A stretch of 64,000 bases of DNA from Nonomuraea sp. SYSU D8015 (GCF_008065375.1 NZ_VJYI01000001.1:620001-684000), one strand, 5' to 3'. Shown: positions 26,202-34,254, numbered from the stretch's first letter. Notes: generated by a model not told the origin, from the letters alone. Program-made: numbers and translations.

Positions 26202-26512
26202 GTCCCCTGCGCAGCCCCGTGGATGAGCCGTACTGGGGATGTCCTGGGCAGTCCCCGCACCCCAAGCCGCCCCAGGAGGGTCACACCGTACTGGATTGGC
26301 GTGAGGACGTACCTCTTGGGAAGCAGTTCGAGGTCTGCCACTCGTGCGCCTGCCAGCGCATCTGGTATGAGGTGGTCCAGATCTACGGAACGCACTACAT
26401 CCGCCGCGTCCACCGCGACGGCCAAGCACCCGATGCTTACTGCGGACCTTGGATGAGACAGACGCAAGCCCTGAGCCTCTTTGAGCACATCCTGGAAGGC
26501 CGAGCCTTCTAA
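26198..26512 (+). CDS. Hypothetical protein with CxxCxC motif
   Basis: 104 residues; ATG overlaps the upstream TGA. Contains CHSCACQRIWYEV and further Cys/His residues that could bind a metal. Function unknown. Confidence 0.55.
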   Translation: MSPLRSPVDEPYWGCPGQSPHPKPPQEGHTVLDWREDVPLGKQFEVCHSCACQRIWYEVVQIYGTHYIRRVHRDGQAPDAYCGPWMRQTQALSLFEHILEGRAF

Positions 26513-26520
26513 TGAGGTGC

Positions 26521-26680
26521 CCCTGCCCGAGGGCGGCTACATCGGGCAGGGACAGGGTCCCCCGGCTGGTCGTGCGCCCGTCCAACGGTGACCAGCCGGG
26601 GAACGTGTACCTGGAGGCACGCCTGGACCAGCAACACAGACGCCGGAAGCCGTATCCGACGGACACCCGTTGCCTCCAGG
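26521..26680. ncRNA. Three perfect hairpins, candidate structured RNA or compound terminator
   Basis: Three separate perfect stems in 160 bases between convergent genes: CCCTGCCCGA/TCGGGCAGGG (26521-26551), CCCCGGCTGGTC/GACCAGCCGGGG (26560-26601) and CCTGGAGGCA/TGCCTCCAGG (26610-26680, enclosing 51 bases). No U-run follows any of them, so a simple terminator explanation is incomplete. Confidence 0.5.
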
Positions 26681-26685
26681 AGCTT

Positions 26686-27156
26686 TCATGACTTGACGGT
26701 GATCAAAGATCCCTGCTCAACCATCACCCAATCGCCATAGGCCAGCCCGAACTCCACGGGCGGCAGAAAGGTGACGATGTCGAGAGGTGCGATGTATTGG
26801 AAAACCTCCCAATTCACCGATGACGTGATCATCGGCTTGAGGGGCTTGTCCGGCTCCAGCGGCTCACCTATCTGGAACACGACAATGTTGCCGTACCTCA
26901 ACGGCTCGTACGTACCGGCCTGGACGGACTTGCGGAACGACTCGAAGGCGTTATGAGTCACGCGGATGATGTGCGTAGGGTTACTCATCTCGCAGATTTC
27001 CACGTCCGACGTTCGACCGCCGCGACGGAACGCAAGGCCGGATCTCCCGGCCGCCGGAACAGCCTGGCGACGGCGAATCTCGGGCAGGCCGGATGGCCGG
27101 GCCGGAGCCGCTGGAGCACCCTGATAGCGGGTCTCAGGCAGGTTGTGCGTGGTCAT
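26686..27156 (-). CDS. Hypothetical protein with Arg/Pro-rich N-terminus
   Basis: 156 residues from the ATG at 27156, which follows GAGGATT. Residues 1-55 are Pro/Ala/Arg-rich and probably disordered; the rest is beta-rich (IIRVTHNAFESFRKSVQAGTY..., VVFQIGEPLEPDKP). No family recognised. Its 5' leader (27157-27405) is densely structured. Confidence 0.52.
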   Translation of the reverse strand: MTTHNLPETRYQGAPAAPARPSGLPEIRRRQAVPAAGRSGLAFRRGGRTSDVEICEMSNPTHIIRVTHNAFESFRKSVQAGTYEPLRYGNIVVFQIGEPLEPDKPLKPMITSSVNWEVFQYIAPLDIVTFLPPVEFGLAYGDWVMVEQGSLITVKS

Positions 27157-27183
27157 GAGAAATCCTCTGGTAAGGCAACTGAT

Positions 27184-27399
27184 CGCGCTGGTGGCCTTGC
27201 GGGAATGAACGATGGATAGCGCATGTTCTGGAGGTCTCCCGCAAGGCCCGGCATATGGCACCACCTCCTATCAGCGCGTTTTGATGGAGCGAAGAGCGGC
27301 TCGGCCTCCACACCCTCGGGCCTGCTGCACCCCTTCTGGAGACCCGGACTCACAGCGGGGACCACGATTCCGGGCCTCCGAGCAGCAACCGCTCTTCGC
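27184..27399 (-). ncRNA. Structured leader or small RNA
   Basis: On the minus strand, between the anti-sigma-like gene and the next gene's start. Outer 11-bp stem GCGAAGAGCGG (27289-27299) with CCGCTCTTCGC (27389-27399), enclosing CCCGGA/TCCGGG and TGCTGC/GCAGCA stems. Then CAGCGCG (27272-27278) with CGCGCTG (27184-27190) closes a second domain that contains a perfect 11-bp stem CCCGCAAGGCC/GGCCTTGCGGG (27193-27248). The ribosome binding site of the downstream gene comes about 20 bases later, the layout of a riboswitch-like leader. Confidence 0.5.
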
Positions 27400-27405
27400 A
27401 AGGTT

Positions 27406-27858
27406 CTAGGCACGTCCGGTCCGGCGCGGATTAGGGTCTATGGCCAGCTCGAACCAGACGGCCACGCCGCTGTCTTCCTCACGCGTGCCCCATGCCTTGG
27501 CTATGTGCCGAATCAGGAGTAGCCCACGCCCGTTCTCAGCCATGGGGGCCGCGCGCTGTTCCGGAATCTTCCAGATCGGCCCCTCATCGACCACCTCCAC
27601 GCGGTAGAGGTCGTCGGCGAGCAGTCCCCGTATGTGGACATGTCCACCAAGGCCGGACGATGAGTGCCGGACGGCGTTGGTCACGACTTCGGAAGTCAGC
27701 AGGCGCAGGTCTTCATGCAGGTCCGAGGCTCTGTCGAGATCCCGGCGAAGGGCCAATAGCCAGAAACCCGGAAACATTCGGGCAGTGGCCACCATCTCGG
27801 CCTCTCCTGGAAGCTTGACCTCGCCGATAAGCCGCATTTCCTGCGCTGTCACTGTCAC
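27406..27858 (-). CDS. Anti-sigma-like ATPase (HATPase, RsbW/SpoIIAB type)
   Basis: 150 residues from the GTG at 27858 (an ATG at 27879 is the alternative). GHKL-type kinase domain: N-box LLTSEVVTNAVRHS, G1 box VVDEGP, G2 box ENGRGLLLIRHIAKAWG. In actinobacteria these proteins usually stand beside an XRE(DUF5753)/DUF397 pair, as here, where they are divergent. It may phosphorylate or sequester a partner protein. Confidence 0.75.
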   Translation of the reverse strand: MTVTAQEMRLIGEVKLPGEAEMVATARMFPGFWLLALRRDLDRASDLHEDLRLLTSEVVTNAVRHSSSGLGGHVHIRGLLADDLYRVEVVDEGPIWKIPEQRAAPMAENGRGLLLIRHIAKAWGTREEDSGVAVWFELAIDPNPRRTGRA

Positions 27859-28025
27859 CTCGCCACGTCCTCTTCTCATCGGTTCCGATGTGCCAGGATC
27901 GATAGCGCAGGCTCCTGCAACTCCGGAACATCTCCTCTGCGAATTCCCCGACTGTCACTGTCAACCATGCCGCTCACGAGCTACGTTGTCTCCAGAACCG
28001 ATGTCAGGGCTATCCCAGACTTTTC

Positions 28026-28064
28026 CTGGCACCTGCCAGGTATTTCTGGCACCTCTCTGGCACC
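28026..28064 (+). promoter_or_regulatory. Triple CTGGCACC operator upstream of XRE regulator
   Basis: Three direct copies of CTGGCACC at 28026, 28046 and 28057; the first is also half of the palindrome CCTGGCA-CC-TGCCAGG (28025-28040). A related CTGGCACA lies on the minus strand near 27890, in front of the divergent anti-sigma-like gene. Likely autoregulatory sites for the XRE protein. Confidence 0.62.
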
Positions 28065-28083
28065 GACGCTTTGGAGGGATGCG

Positions 28084-28905
28084 ATGCCTGCCGCCAAGGA
28101 GCTTGACCCGGATGCCAGTCCAGCGGCGCGCTTCGGCGCAGATCTTCGCAAATACCGCCTTGAGGCTGGTTTAAGTCAAACGCGGCTAGGCAAGGACGCG
28201 GGGTACAGTAAGTCGCGAATCGGAAATGTCGAGCGCGGGGACGAAGCACCCACCCGTGAGATGATCGTGAAGCTTGAGGAGGTACTTGGACTTGATGGGG
28301 AGCTGCTCCAGCACTGGCCCGCCATCAGCGGCGGCGCTGGCCCTGACTGGTTCCGTCCCTGGCCTCCTATCGAACGCCGAGCGCACTCCATCCTGACCTA
28401 CGCGGCGATGGCCTTCCCCGGCCTCGTGCAGACTGAGGATTACGCGCGTGCCCTGTTCGCAGGAGAGCCGAACACCACGCCCAAGCAGGTAGAGGATGCG
28501 CTTACGGCACGCCTGGAGCGGCAGACGATCTTCAAGCGCGCCAAGCCCCCTGGATACCTGGCTGTGCTAGACGAAGGACTCCTGTATCGTCCAATCGGGG
28601 ACGGTGACGTGGTTCGCCGTCAACTGGACCATGTGATCAAGATGGTTGAGCAACGTCTGATAGCCGTACAGATCTTGCCCTACGATGCCAGGTGCACGGC
28701 TGCGACAACAGGCCCCATCGTCTTGGCGCTGGAAGACGGAGTGCCAATCGCGGGACTTCTCGAAAACGCCCTTCAGGGGCGGGTCATCACCGACGCTGAC
28801 GAGATAGCTCGGCTGATAGACCGACTCGACACCATACGGCGATCGGCACTTCCCCAACATCTGTCGGTGAAGCTCATCAAGGAGAGAGTGGACAAGTGGA
28901 ATTGA
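28084..28905 (+). CDS. XRE-family regulator with DUF5753
   Basis: 273 residues; ATG at 28084 six bases after GGAGGG. N-terminal HTH (FGADLRKYRLEAGLSQTRLGKDAGYSKSRIGNVERG) and a C-terminal DUF5753 domain with the hallmark IPGLVQT-like FPGLVQTEDYARAL and a long beta/helix region. Such genes are paired with DUF397 genes in actinobacteria and several control development or act with toxin-like partners. Here the pair is inside a prophage. Confidence 0.8.
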   Translation: MPAAKELDPDASPAARFGADLRKYRLEAGLSQTRLGKDAGYSKSRIGNVERGDEAPTREMIVKLEEVLGLDGELLQHWPAISGGAGPDWFRPWPPIERRAHSILTYAAMAFPGLVQTEDYARALFAGEPNTTPKQVEDALTARLERQTIFKRAKPPGYLAVLDEGLLYRPIGDGDVVRRQLDHVIKMVEQRLIAVQILPYDARCTAATTGPIVLALEDGVPIAGLLENALQGRVITDADEIARLIDRLDTIRRSALPQHLSVKLIKERVDKWN

Positions 28906-29117
28906 GCAAGGAACTGCTGGCTGAGGTTGACGACCTCAACGGTTACGTCACCGCATCAGGAGGCACGGGCGGCGACTGCATCTATGCCAAGCCGCTGTCC
29001 AACGGCATGGTCGCCTTCTTCGACAGCGAGGCGGATGGGCAGCCCAAGACCATCGTGCGCGGTGCCGTTTGGAACAAGTTCATAGAGGGAGCCAAGTCGG
29101 GGACCTTCGACTTTTAG
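28896..29117 (+). CDS. DUF397 protein
   Basis: 73 residues; GTG start overlaps the XRE gene by 10 bases. Small beta-rich DUF397 domain with FIEGAKSGTFDF at the end, the usual conserved tail. Believed to be a partner of the upstream regulator. Confidence 0.78.
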   Translation: MELSKELLAEVDDLNGYVTASGGTGGDCIYAKPLSNGMVAFFDSEADGQPKTIVRGAVWNKFIEGAKSGTFDF

Positions 29118-29130
29118 GCCCCACCCAGAA

Positions 29131-29162
29131 GGAAGCCCCTGGCATAGCGCCGGGGGCTTTCC
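29131..29162. terminator. Terminator after DUF397 gene
   Basis: GGAAGCCCCTGGC and GCCGGGGGCTTTCC arms around five bases; lies between convergent genes. Confidence 0.85.
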
Positions 29163-29170
29163 TATGTCGA

Positions 29171-29926
29171 TCATGAGCTGGGATGGGCGCTCTGGTGTCG
29201 CTCCAGTTGATAGCCGATCTCCCACAGCTCGCCGGACATTCTGGTGTCATTGACTTCGACCACCTGGCCATCGGAGGCGCGAGTCACGCGGACGATGCGG
29301 AGCAGCGCGACGCCCGGCGGAAGGTGGAGAGCCTCCTGCTCGGGCTCCGTGGGGATTGCTGCCACGACAGATTCGGACCACGCGAGAGGGCCGCGCCCCA
29401 TCTCCTCCAGGCGGTCATAGATGCCGCCAGGCCCAGTGTCCGGCTCAGCCAGCACCGTCCCTCTTGCCACGCTGGCGGGGAGGTAACTGGTGGCGAGCTG
29501 CGTTGGCGTCTTGGTATCCGGATGGCCCATGACTCGGGATCGAATCACGACCTCTTCGCCGGGCTCGACGCCCAGAATCCGGGCGATGTCGTATGGCACA
29601 GGCCCCAATGAGACCGTCGGCGTCTCGACAGCAGCCCAGGGTTGTGCGGTGGGGTCGAAGTAGTAGCCGCGCTCATCTCGGTAGACCTGTCGAGCGCGGG
29701 TGAGTCGCTGGCGAGGGGGGTGTTCTCGGACGGTAGTGCCGCCCTTTCGGACGGGCTGGAGGAGCCCTTCAGCAGTGAGCTGGGCGACGGCGCGGCGTAC
29801 GGTCGTCCTGCTACAGCCGAACTGTCTTTCCAGCTCCTCTTCTTTTGGGATCTTGGTTCCAGGGGGATACGCCCCACTCCTGATGGCCTCGCGAAGCTCG
29901 GCGGCGATGGCGTGCCAGCGTGCCAT
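29171..29926 (-). CDS. GntR/HutC-family regulator with UTRA domain
   Basis: 251 residues. N-terminal GntR HTH (AIRSGAYPPGTKIPKEEELERQFGCSRTTVRRAVAQLTAEGLL) followed by a UTRA ligand-binding domain (VVIRSRVMGHPDTKTPTQLATSYLP..., LLRIVRVTRASDGQVVEVNDTRM). Divergent from the adenosylhomocysteinase-like gene; the palindrome AATAGGTA-GT-TACCTATT between them is the probable operator. Confidence 0.82.
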   Translation of the reverse strand: MARWHAIAAELREAIRSGAYPPGTKIPKEEELERQFGCSRTTVRRAVAQLTAEGLLQPVRKGGTTVREHPPRQRLTRARQVYRDERGYYFDPTAQPWAAVETPTVSLGPVPYDIARILGVEPGEEVVIRSRVMGHPDTKTPTQLATSYLPASVARGTVLAEPDTGPGGIYDRLEEMGRGPLAWSESVVAAIPTEPEQEALHLPPGVALLRIVRVTRASDGQVVEVNDTRMSGELWEIGYQLERHQSAHPSS

Positions 29927-30001
29927 TAGGTCCTCCTTTGCCTCTCCCTGAGATTACATCACTATCTATTGACGGACAGGTGACGCAAGCCCACACTCCG
30001 G

Positions 30002-30019
30002 AATAGGTAGTTACCTATT
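30002..30019. promoter_or_regulatory. GntR-type palindromic operator
   Basis: Perfect palindrome AATAGGTA-GT-TACCTATT, 22 bases before the start of the adenosylhomocysteinase-like gene and 76 bases before the divergent GntR gene. Confidence 0.7.
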
Positions 30020-30040
30020 TGTAGAGAGGAGGCGTACCAG

Positions 30041-31171
30041 GTGCAAGAGGACTTCGAGCGCGGGCGGATCACAGCCTTTTTCCGCCGAGTAGCCGACAGG
30101 ATCCCTGTCGCCGACAGACCCTCGACCCTGGTAATTACCCACCTGCTGCAAGGGAGGCCACCCTTCCTGCACGCTGTGGCGCGTCTCTCCAACGTCGCGG
30201 CTGTACTGCCCAAGCCACGATCCATCGATCAAGACGCCTTGCGAGAGATCAAGGCAACGATGCAGGTAGACGACCTCAACCGGGCCAGATTCGGAGACCC
30301 CGGTCAGGTCCTTGCCTACCTCGAATCCCGCGTTCCGAGGCAGCGCGTCGCCATGCTCGACATCGGCGGCTACTTCGCTCCCGCACTCGACCATCTGGCC
30401 GCCCAGTTCTCGGGCGAGATCGTCGGCGTGGTCGAGGACACCGAGAACGGCCACCAGCGGTACGCGGAGCTGGACAAGCCTCCATGTCCGATCTTCAGCG
30501 TCGCGCGCTCGCCCCTCAAGGATCCGGAGGATTACTTGGTCGGCCAGAGCGTCGTCTTCTCCACCGAGGCCCTGGTACGTACTCGCGACGACATCCTGCA
30601 CGGACGACCGGCCTGCGTGATCGGCTACGGCAAACTCGGCCGCAGCATCGCCGCCATGCTCCACGCCAAGCACATCGGCGTCACGGTCTACGACACCAAC
30701 CCCATCCGGCGCTTGCAGGCGTTGTCCCAGGGGTTCCGCACCGCGCAAACGCTCGCCGACGGCCTGGCCGGTGCCGGGATCGTTGTCTGCGCCACAGGCA
30801 ATCTCGCGCTGAAGGAGGACGACTTCGCCTGCATACCCAACGGCGCGTACATCGCCTCCGTGACCAGCTCTGACGACGAGCTGGAGCTGTCGGCCCTGCA
30901 CGACCTCTACACCCGAGCACAGGTTTCCGATCACGTGACCCGCTACTCCACGACCGGCCACTACTTCTACATGCTCGCCGACGGCAACGCGGTGAACTTC
31001 CTCCACGGGGCGAGCGTCGGCAACTTCATCCTCCTCGTCCAGGCCGAGATTCTCGCGGCGCTGGCGCTGCTCGGATCCCGAGAATTCGAGCCCGGCATGT
31101 GGGAAGTTCCGGGAGACATCCGCAAGTGGATTGCGGCCGAGTGGCTGCGCTACTTCGATGGGGTGGCATGA
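30041..31171 (+). CDS. Adenosylhomocysteinase-like NAD-binding protein
   Basis: 376 residues from a GTG after GAGAGGAGG. The central Rossmann segment (ACVIGYGKLGRSIAAMLHAKHIGVTVYDTNPIRRLQA) and following VVCATGNLALKEDDF match the NAD domain of S-adenosylhomocysteine hydrolases. The N-terminal substrate domain is divergent and the protein is about 60-100 residues shorter than true SahH, so catalytic activity is doubtful. Coupled to a NUDIX gene and controlled by a GntR regulator: a self-contained cargo set. Confidence 0.68.
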   Translation: MQEDFERGRITAFFRRVADRIPVADRPSTLVITHLLQGRPPFLHAVARLSNVAAVLPKPRSIDQDALREIKATMQVDDLNRARFGDPGQVLAYLESRVPRQRVAMLDIGGYFAPALDHLAAQFSGEIVGVVEDTENGHQRYAELDKPPCPIFSVARSPLKDPEDYLVGQSVVFSTEALVRTRDDILHGRPACVIGYGKLGRSIAAMLHAKHIGVTVYDTNPIRRLQALSQGFRTAQTLADGLAGAGIVVCATGNLALKEDDFACIPNGAYIASVTSSDDELELSALHDLYTRAQVSDHVTRYSTTGHYFYMLADGNAVNFLHGASVGNFILLVQAEILAALALLGSREFEPGMWEVPGDIRKWIAAEWLRYFDGVA

Positions 31172-31704
31172 CCGACCAAATCCGCGAGGTACTCACCCCG
31201 TACCTCGCCGCCAATCCGGAGCGCGCCCCTGACGTCGTGGAGCTGATGGCCGCCCTCGCTGCGGGAGGCGATCTCACCTCGCGCAAGACCTTCCCGCTCC
31301 ACGTCACCGCGAGCGCCGCCGCGATCAACGACAGGGGCAAGGTACTCATGATCCATCATCGCGGCCTGGATCGCTGGCTGCTGCCCGGCGGCCACGTCGA
31401 GCCCACGGACATCAGCCTCTACGGCGCGGCGCTGCGCGAGCTGGAGGAGGAGACCGGCATCCCCTGGCAGCACGCCGTCTCGCCTCCCACGCACGATGTC
31501 ATTCCACTGGACATCGACGTCCACGTGATCCCTGCCAATGCGGCTAAGGGCGAGCCGGAGCACTTCCACGCGGACTTCAGATTCGCGTTCTGGGCCAAGG
31601 ACTCCGACATCCGGCTTCAGTTGGAGGAGGTAAGCGACTACGCCTGGCGCGAGCTGAGCGACCTGCCTACCCCACGTCTGGTGGAAGCGGCCAGCCGCAT
31701 CTGA
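31168..31704 (+). CDS. NUDIX hydrolase
   Basis: 178 residues; ATG overlaps the upstream TGA. Nudix box GGHVEPTDISLYGAALRELEEETG, with Asp in place of the first Glu and one extra residue before RE. Predicted pyrophosphohydrolase of a nucleoside-diphosphate-linked substrate. Operon partner of the adenosylhomocysteinase-like gene. Confidence 0.8.
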   Translation: MTDQIREVLTPYLAANPERAPDVVELMAALAAGGDLTSRKTFPLHVTASAAAINDRGKVLMIHHRGLDRWLLPGGHVEPTDISLYGAALRELEEETGIPWQHAVSPPTHDVIPLDIDVHVIPANAAKGEPEHFHADFRFAFWAKDSDIRLQLEEVSDYAWRELSDLPTPRLVEAASRI

Positions 31705-31714
31705 TCAACAGCGA

Positions 31715-31745
31715 AAGGCCCCAGAGCTATGGACTCTGGGGCCTT
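31715..31745. terminator. Strong terminator
   Basis: AAGGCCCCAGAG and CTCTGGGGCCTT arms around seven bases, between convergent genes. Confidence 0.87.
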
Positions 31746-31750
31746 CACTC

Positions 31751-32143
31751 TCACACCCGTTTCCTGTAGATCTGCTCCAACTCGGCGTAGATGATCTCGT
31801 CGTCGAAGTCCGCCGCCTGCCAGCGGTACTTCAGCTCCACAGCCGACTCGTCAGCGTGGGCAACCCAGCAGTCCACCTCCAGGATCGGGCACCGCTTGTC
31901 CGGCTGGCCCCCGAGCAGATCCCAACCCTCAAGCATCTGCTCACGTGGCATATGCGTCCGCAGGAAGGCGTCGCCCCACTGCTTGACCTTCCGACCGTCG
32001 ATCTCGGCCTCGAACATCATCGCCGTCTCGAAGGTGACCGCGCCCAGCTCCCCAGCCACGGCCCAGATGTGATTGGTCTCCAGGAGGAGGTCTGGCACCG
32101 GCCGGATCTCGCGTGTGCGGAAGACTCGACGAACAAGCGTCAT
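31751..32143 (-). CDS. Hypothetical protein
   Basis: 130 residues, last gene of a four-gene leftward operon. Mixed alpha/beta composition with a tryptophan-rich middle (NHIWAVAGEL, WGDAFLR, EGWDLLGG). Start overlaps the upstream stop. No family recognised. Confidence 0.52.
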   Translation of the reverse strand: MTLVRRVFRTREIRPVPDLLLETNHIWAVAGELGAVTFETAMMFEAEIDGRKVKQWGDAFLRTHMPREQMLEGWDLLGGQPDKRCPILEVDCWVAHADESAVELKYRWQAADFDDEIIYAELEQIYRKRV

Positions 32144-32556
32144 CAGTCATCGTCCGGCGATATCAGGAGGGCTGCTGCCTCTTCCTTCGATCCCTCGGAG
32201 GCACCCTCCTGGGTCAGCTCCGCGTACCTCACAAGATCCTCACGGCGCAGGCGGTACCCGTTCTCGATGTTCACCCATGGACGGTCCCACCGGCTCCGCC
32301 CGCGCATGCTGGATGAGCCGTGCTCGTCAGCCGTGGCCAGCGACCGTGCCACCAGCTCGGCGTAACGCTCGGGCTCGTAGTCGGCCGTGGGGCGTAGACC
32401 AAGCTCCTTGTACTCGCGCCTACGCTCGGCCGCGAACTCCACCTCGTACTCGGCCAGCTCCTCAGCCGTCCCGGCGAACACCCAGTTCTCGATCTCGGTC
32501 TCCATGACCACGTAGAAGTCCTGGTCCCGGTCTGGCTTGATGTAGTAGTGGCTCAC
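32143..32556 (-). CDS. Hypothetical acidic protein
   Basis: 137 residues from a GTG (GTGA overlap with the upstream stop) after GAGGAAG. Very acidic and helix-rich (GTAEELAEYEVEFAAERRREYKEL). Function unknown. Confidence 0.55.
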   Translation of the reverse strand: MSHYYIKPDRDQDFYVVMETEIENWVFAGTAEELAEYEVEFAAERRREYKELGLRPTADYEPERYAELVARSLATADEHGSSSMRGRSRWDRPWVNIENGYRLRREDLVRYAELTQEGASEGSKEEAAALLISPDDD

Positions 32557-33599
32557 TGCTTCCTCTCGGGCTTCTGACCAAGTGGTTTGGGCGGCAGGAA
32601 CACGCGCTCTCCGCCGACGATCGGCGCACCCTCCGGGCCGATCAACTTCTTGGTGATGATGAGCTTGGGCTTGTTCTCGCCCGTGCTTGGGAAGTACTGC
32701 CAGCGCCAATACGGCCTGCGGTAGAAGCGGACCGTGTACTCCCGGCCGGACGGCGACCTCGTCTCCTTGGTCTGATCCCCGCTGCCGGTCTGCATCCGGA
32801 AGCGCGTCACCTGAGTCTTGCCATTCAGGTTCGGGTGGATGCGCCGGGCCGACTGGAGCCGCGTCCGCGTCTTCTTGTCCCGCTCTTTTGGCTCCACAAC
32901 TTCAAGAAGCTCCTGGGCGATGATCCGCCACCAGACCAGGAAGATCTGTACATACGGAGACCACTCGCGCTTCTTGGCGAAGTCGGGGTCCAGGCCCTCC
33001 TTCCACAGCTCCATGGAACCCTTGTCGCCGATCGTCCACACACACGAAGCAATCGGAAAGACGCGGGGATTGGCGTCCGGGGGGCCGTTCAGGTCGCTGA
33101 TGCGTGTATAGATCAAGAGCATCAGCATGTGCGCGCCCGGTAGGTGGGCGTCATCGTAGAACGGAATCCGCTCGTCGTCTGCGGGGATCACGATCCACGA
33201 CATCGCGGCCACCGGCATGGGCAGCTCGTCCGGGTCAGTCGGCGGCATGGGGTCAGGCAGCGGTTCCTCAAAGTACAGGAAGCCCGTGGGAGCAAGGATG
33301 TCCGTGGCGTAGGCCGTCTTCGACGGGTAACTCTCCCACGTCTGCTCAATGAGCTGACACACATCCTTGGGGGCCACGAAGGTCGGCCCACTCACCAGCT
33401 CGTCACGATTCAGCAGGCGCAATCCGTTTGCGGTACGGAGCTGGGCAGGACTAATCGGCCCGAGTGGTCTACCAGTCATGTCGGTCAGCAGCATTACCGA
33501 CAGCATCATTCGCAGCCCGGCCTTATCGTCGCCGAAATATCGGATGAGGGAGAGGCGGCTCTTCACCGCCTCCTCCACAGCCGCTTTCTCGTCCATCAC
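32553..33599 (-). CDS. Large hypothetical protein, distant AcrVA2-like resemblance
   Basis: 348 residues. Segments APTGFLYFEEPLPDP, MSWIVIP and a C-terminal YRRPYWRWQYFP...KLIGPEGAPIVGGERVF recall a family of phage and plasmid proteins ending in an aromatic/basic block, to which the anti-Cas12a protein AcrVA2 is distantly similar. The similarity is from memory and weak; treat the function as unknown. Second gene of the operon led by a GntR-like regulator, and overlaps both neighbours by four bases. Confidence 0.5.
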   Translation of the reverse strand: MMDEKAAVEEAVKSRLSLIRYFGDDKAGLRMMLSVMLLTDMTGRPLGPISPAQLRTANGLRLLNRDELVSGPTFVAPKDVCQLIEQTWESYPSKTAYATDILAPTGFLYFEEPLPDPMPPTDPDELPMPVAAMSWIVIPADDERIPFYDDAHLPGAHMLMLLIYTRISDLNGPPDANPRVFPIASCVWTIGDKGSMELWKEGLDPDFAKKREWSPYVQIFLVWWRIIAQELLEVVEPKERDKKTRTRLQSARRIHPNLNGKTQVTRFRMQTGSGDQTKETRSPSGREYTVRFYRRPYWRWQYFPSTGENKPKLIITKKLIGPEGAPIVGGERVFLPPKPLGQKPERKQ

Positions 33600-34204
33600 T
33601 CGTACCCTATTCCGCCGAATACTTCCCGGTCGGCCTCGTGGTGGTTCCTCACGATCTGCGCCCGCTCTTCAGGCGTGACGTCGAGTCCGCCGTTCTCCAG
33701 GATCCGGCGCACGTATCGGATGACGTCCTGCTCCTCATTGAACATCGCCAGGTCTACGTTGACGCCGAACGGCCCCTCCGGGAGGTGGTAGGTGATGTTG
33801 TAGTACCAGTCCTCCGGCGCGTCAGGACGGGAGATCTCAAGCTCATCGTCGCCGACGGTGAAGGTGATGGACTCGTTCGGCGTGTCCATCACGAGCACCG
33901 GACTGTAGTCCTTGAGCGCCTCCACGATGATGGCGGCGTCCTCGGGGTCCCAGGCGTTCCGGCGGACTTCGCTGACGTAGAGGCCCTTGCCCTGGTGGCC
34001 GTGGATGAGGTTCGCGTTCCGCAGGAGAGCGAGCGCATTCTTCATAGTGCTGACAGAGACGCCGTTCTTCTCCGCCATTTCCTTGATTGAGTGGAGCTGC
34101 TGCCCCGGCTCCAGGACGCCTCGGAGGATAAGGCGGCGCATGCTGTCCGCGATCTCCGTGTACGTCTGTGAAGGTCGGCTACCCTGGCTAGCTTGGTTAC
34201 CCAT
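33596..34204 (-). CDS. GntR-like winged-helix regulator with novel C-terminal domain
   Basis: 202 residues. N-terminal GntR HTH (YTEIADSMRRLILRGVLEPGQQLHSIKEMAEKNGVSVSTMKNALALL) joined to a C-terminal acidic beta domain (LVMDTPNESITFTVGDDELEISRPDAPEDW) that is not UTRA, FCD or MocR. Leads a leftward operon; a minus-strand copy of the 16-bp phage motif lies 32-50 bases upstream of its ATG. Confidence 0.68.
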   Translation of the reverse strand: MGNQASQGSRPSQTYTEIADSMRRLILRGVLEPGQQLHSIKEMAEKNGVSVSTMKNALALLRNANLIHGHQGKGLYVSEVRRNAWDPEDAAIIVEALKDYSPVLVMDTPNESITFTVGDDELEISRPDAPEDWYYNITYHLPEGPFGVNVDLAMFNEEQDVIRYVRRILENGGLDVTPEERAQIVRNHHEADREVFGGIGYE

Positions 34205-34235
34205 GTCGAGGACTCTAGTGCACGGTCGATCACCT

Positions 34236-34254
34236 GTCTACCGGTTAGAGAAAC
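34236..34254 (-). promoter_or_regulatory. 16-bp phage motif upstream of leftward operon
   Basis: On the minus strand GTTTCTCTAACCGGTA (34239-34254), 14 of 16 matches to the consensus, oriented with transcription of the 34.2-31.75 kb operon. Confidence 0.65.

Noticed and set aside
25866-26666. 266-residue minus-strand frame
   Set aside because: Overlaps two rightward genes that are coupled by ATGA; translation is Arg/Ser/Gly-rich without domains.
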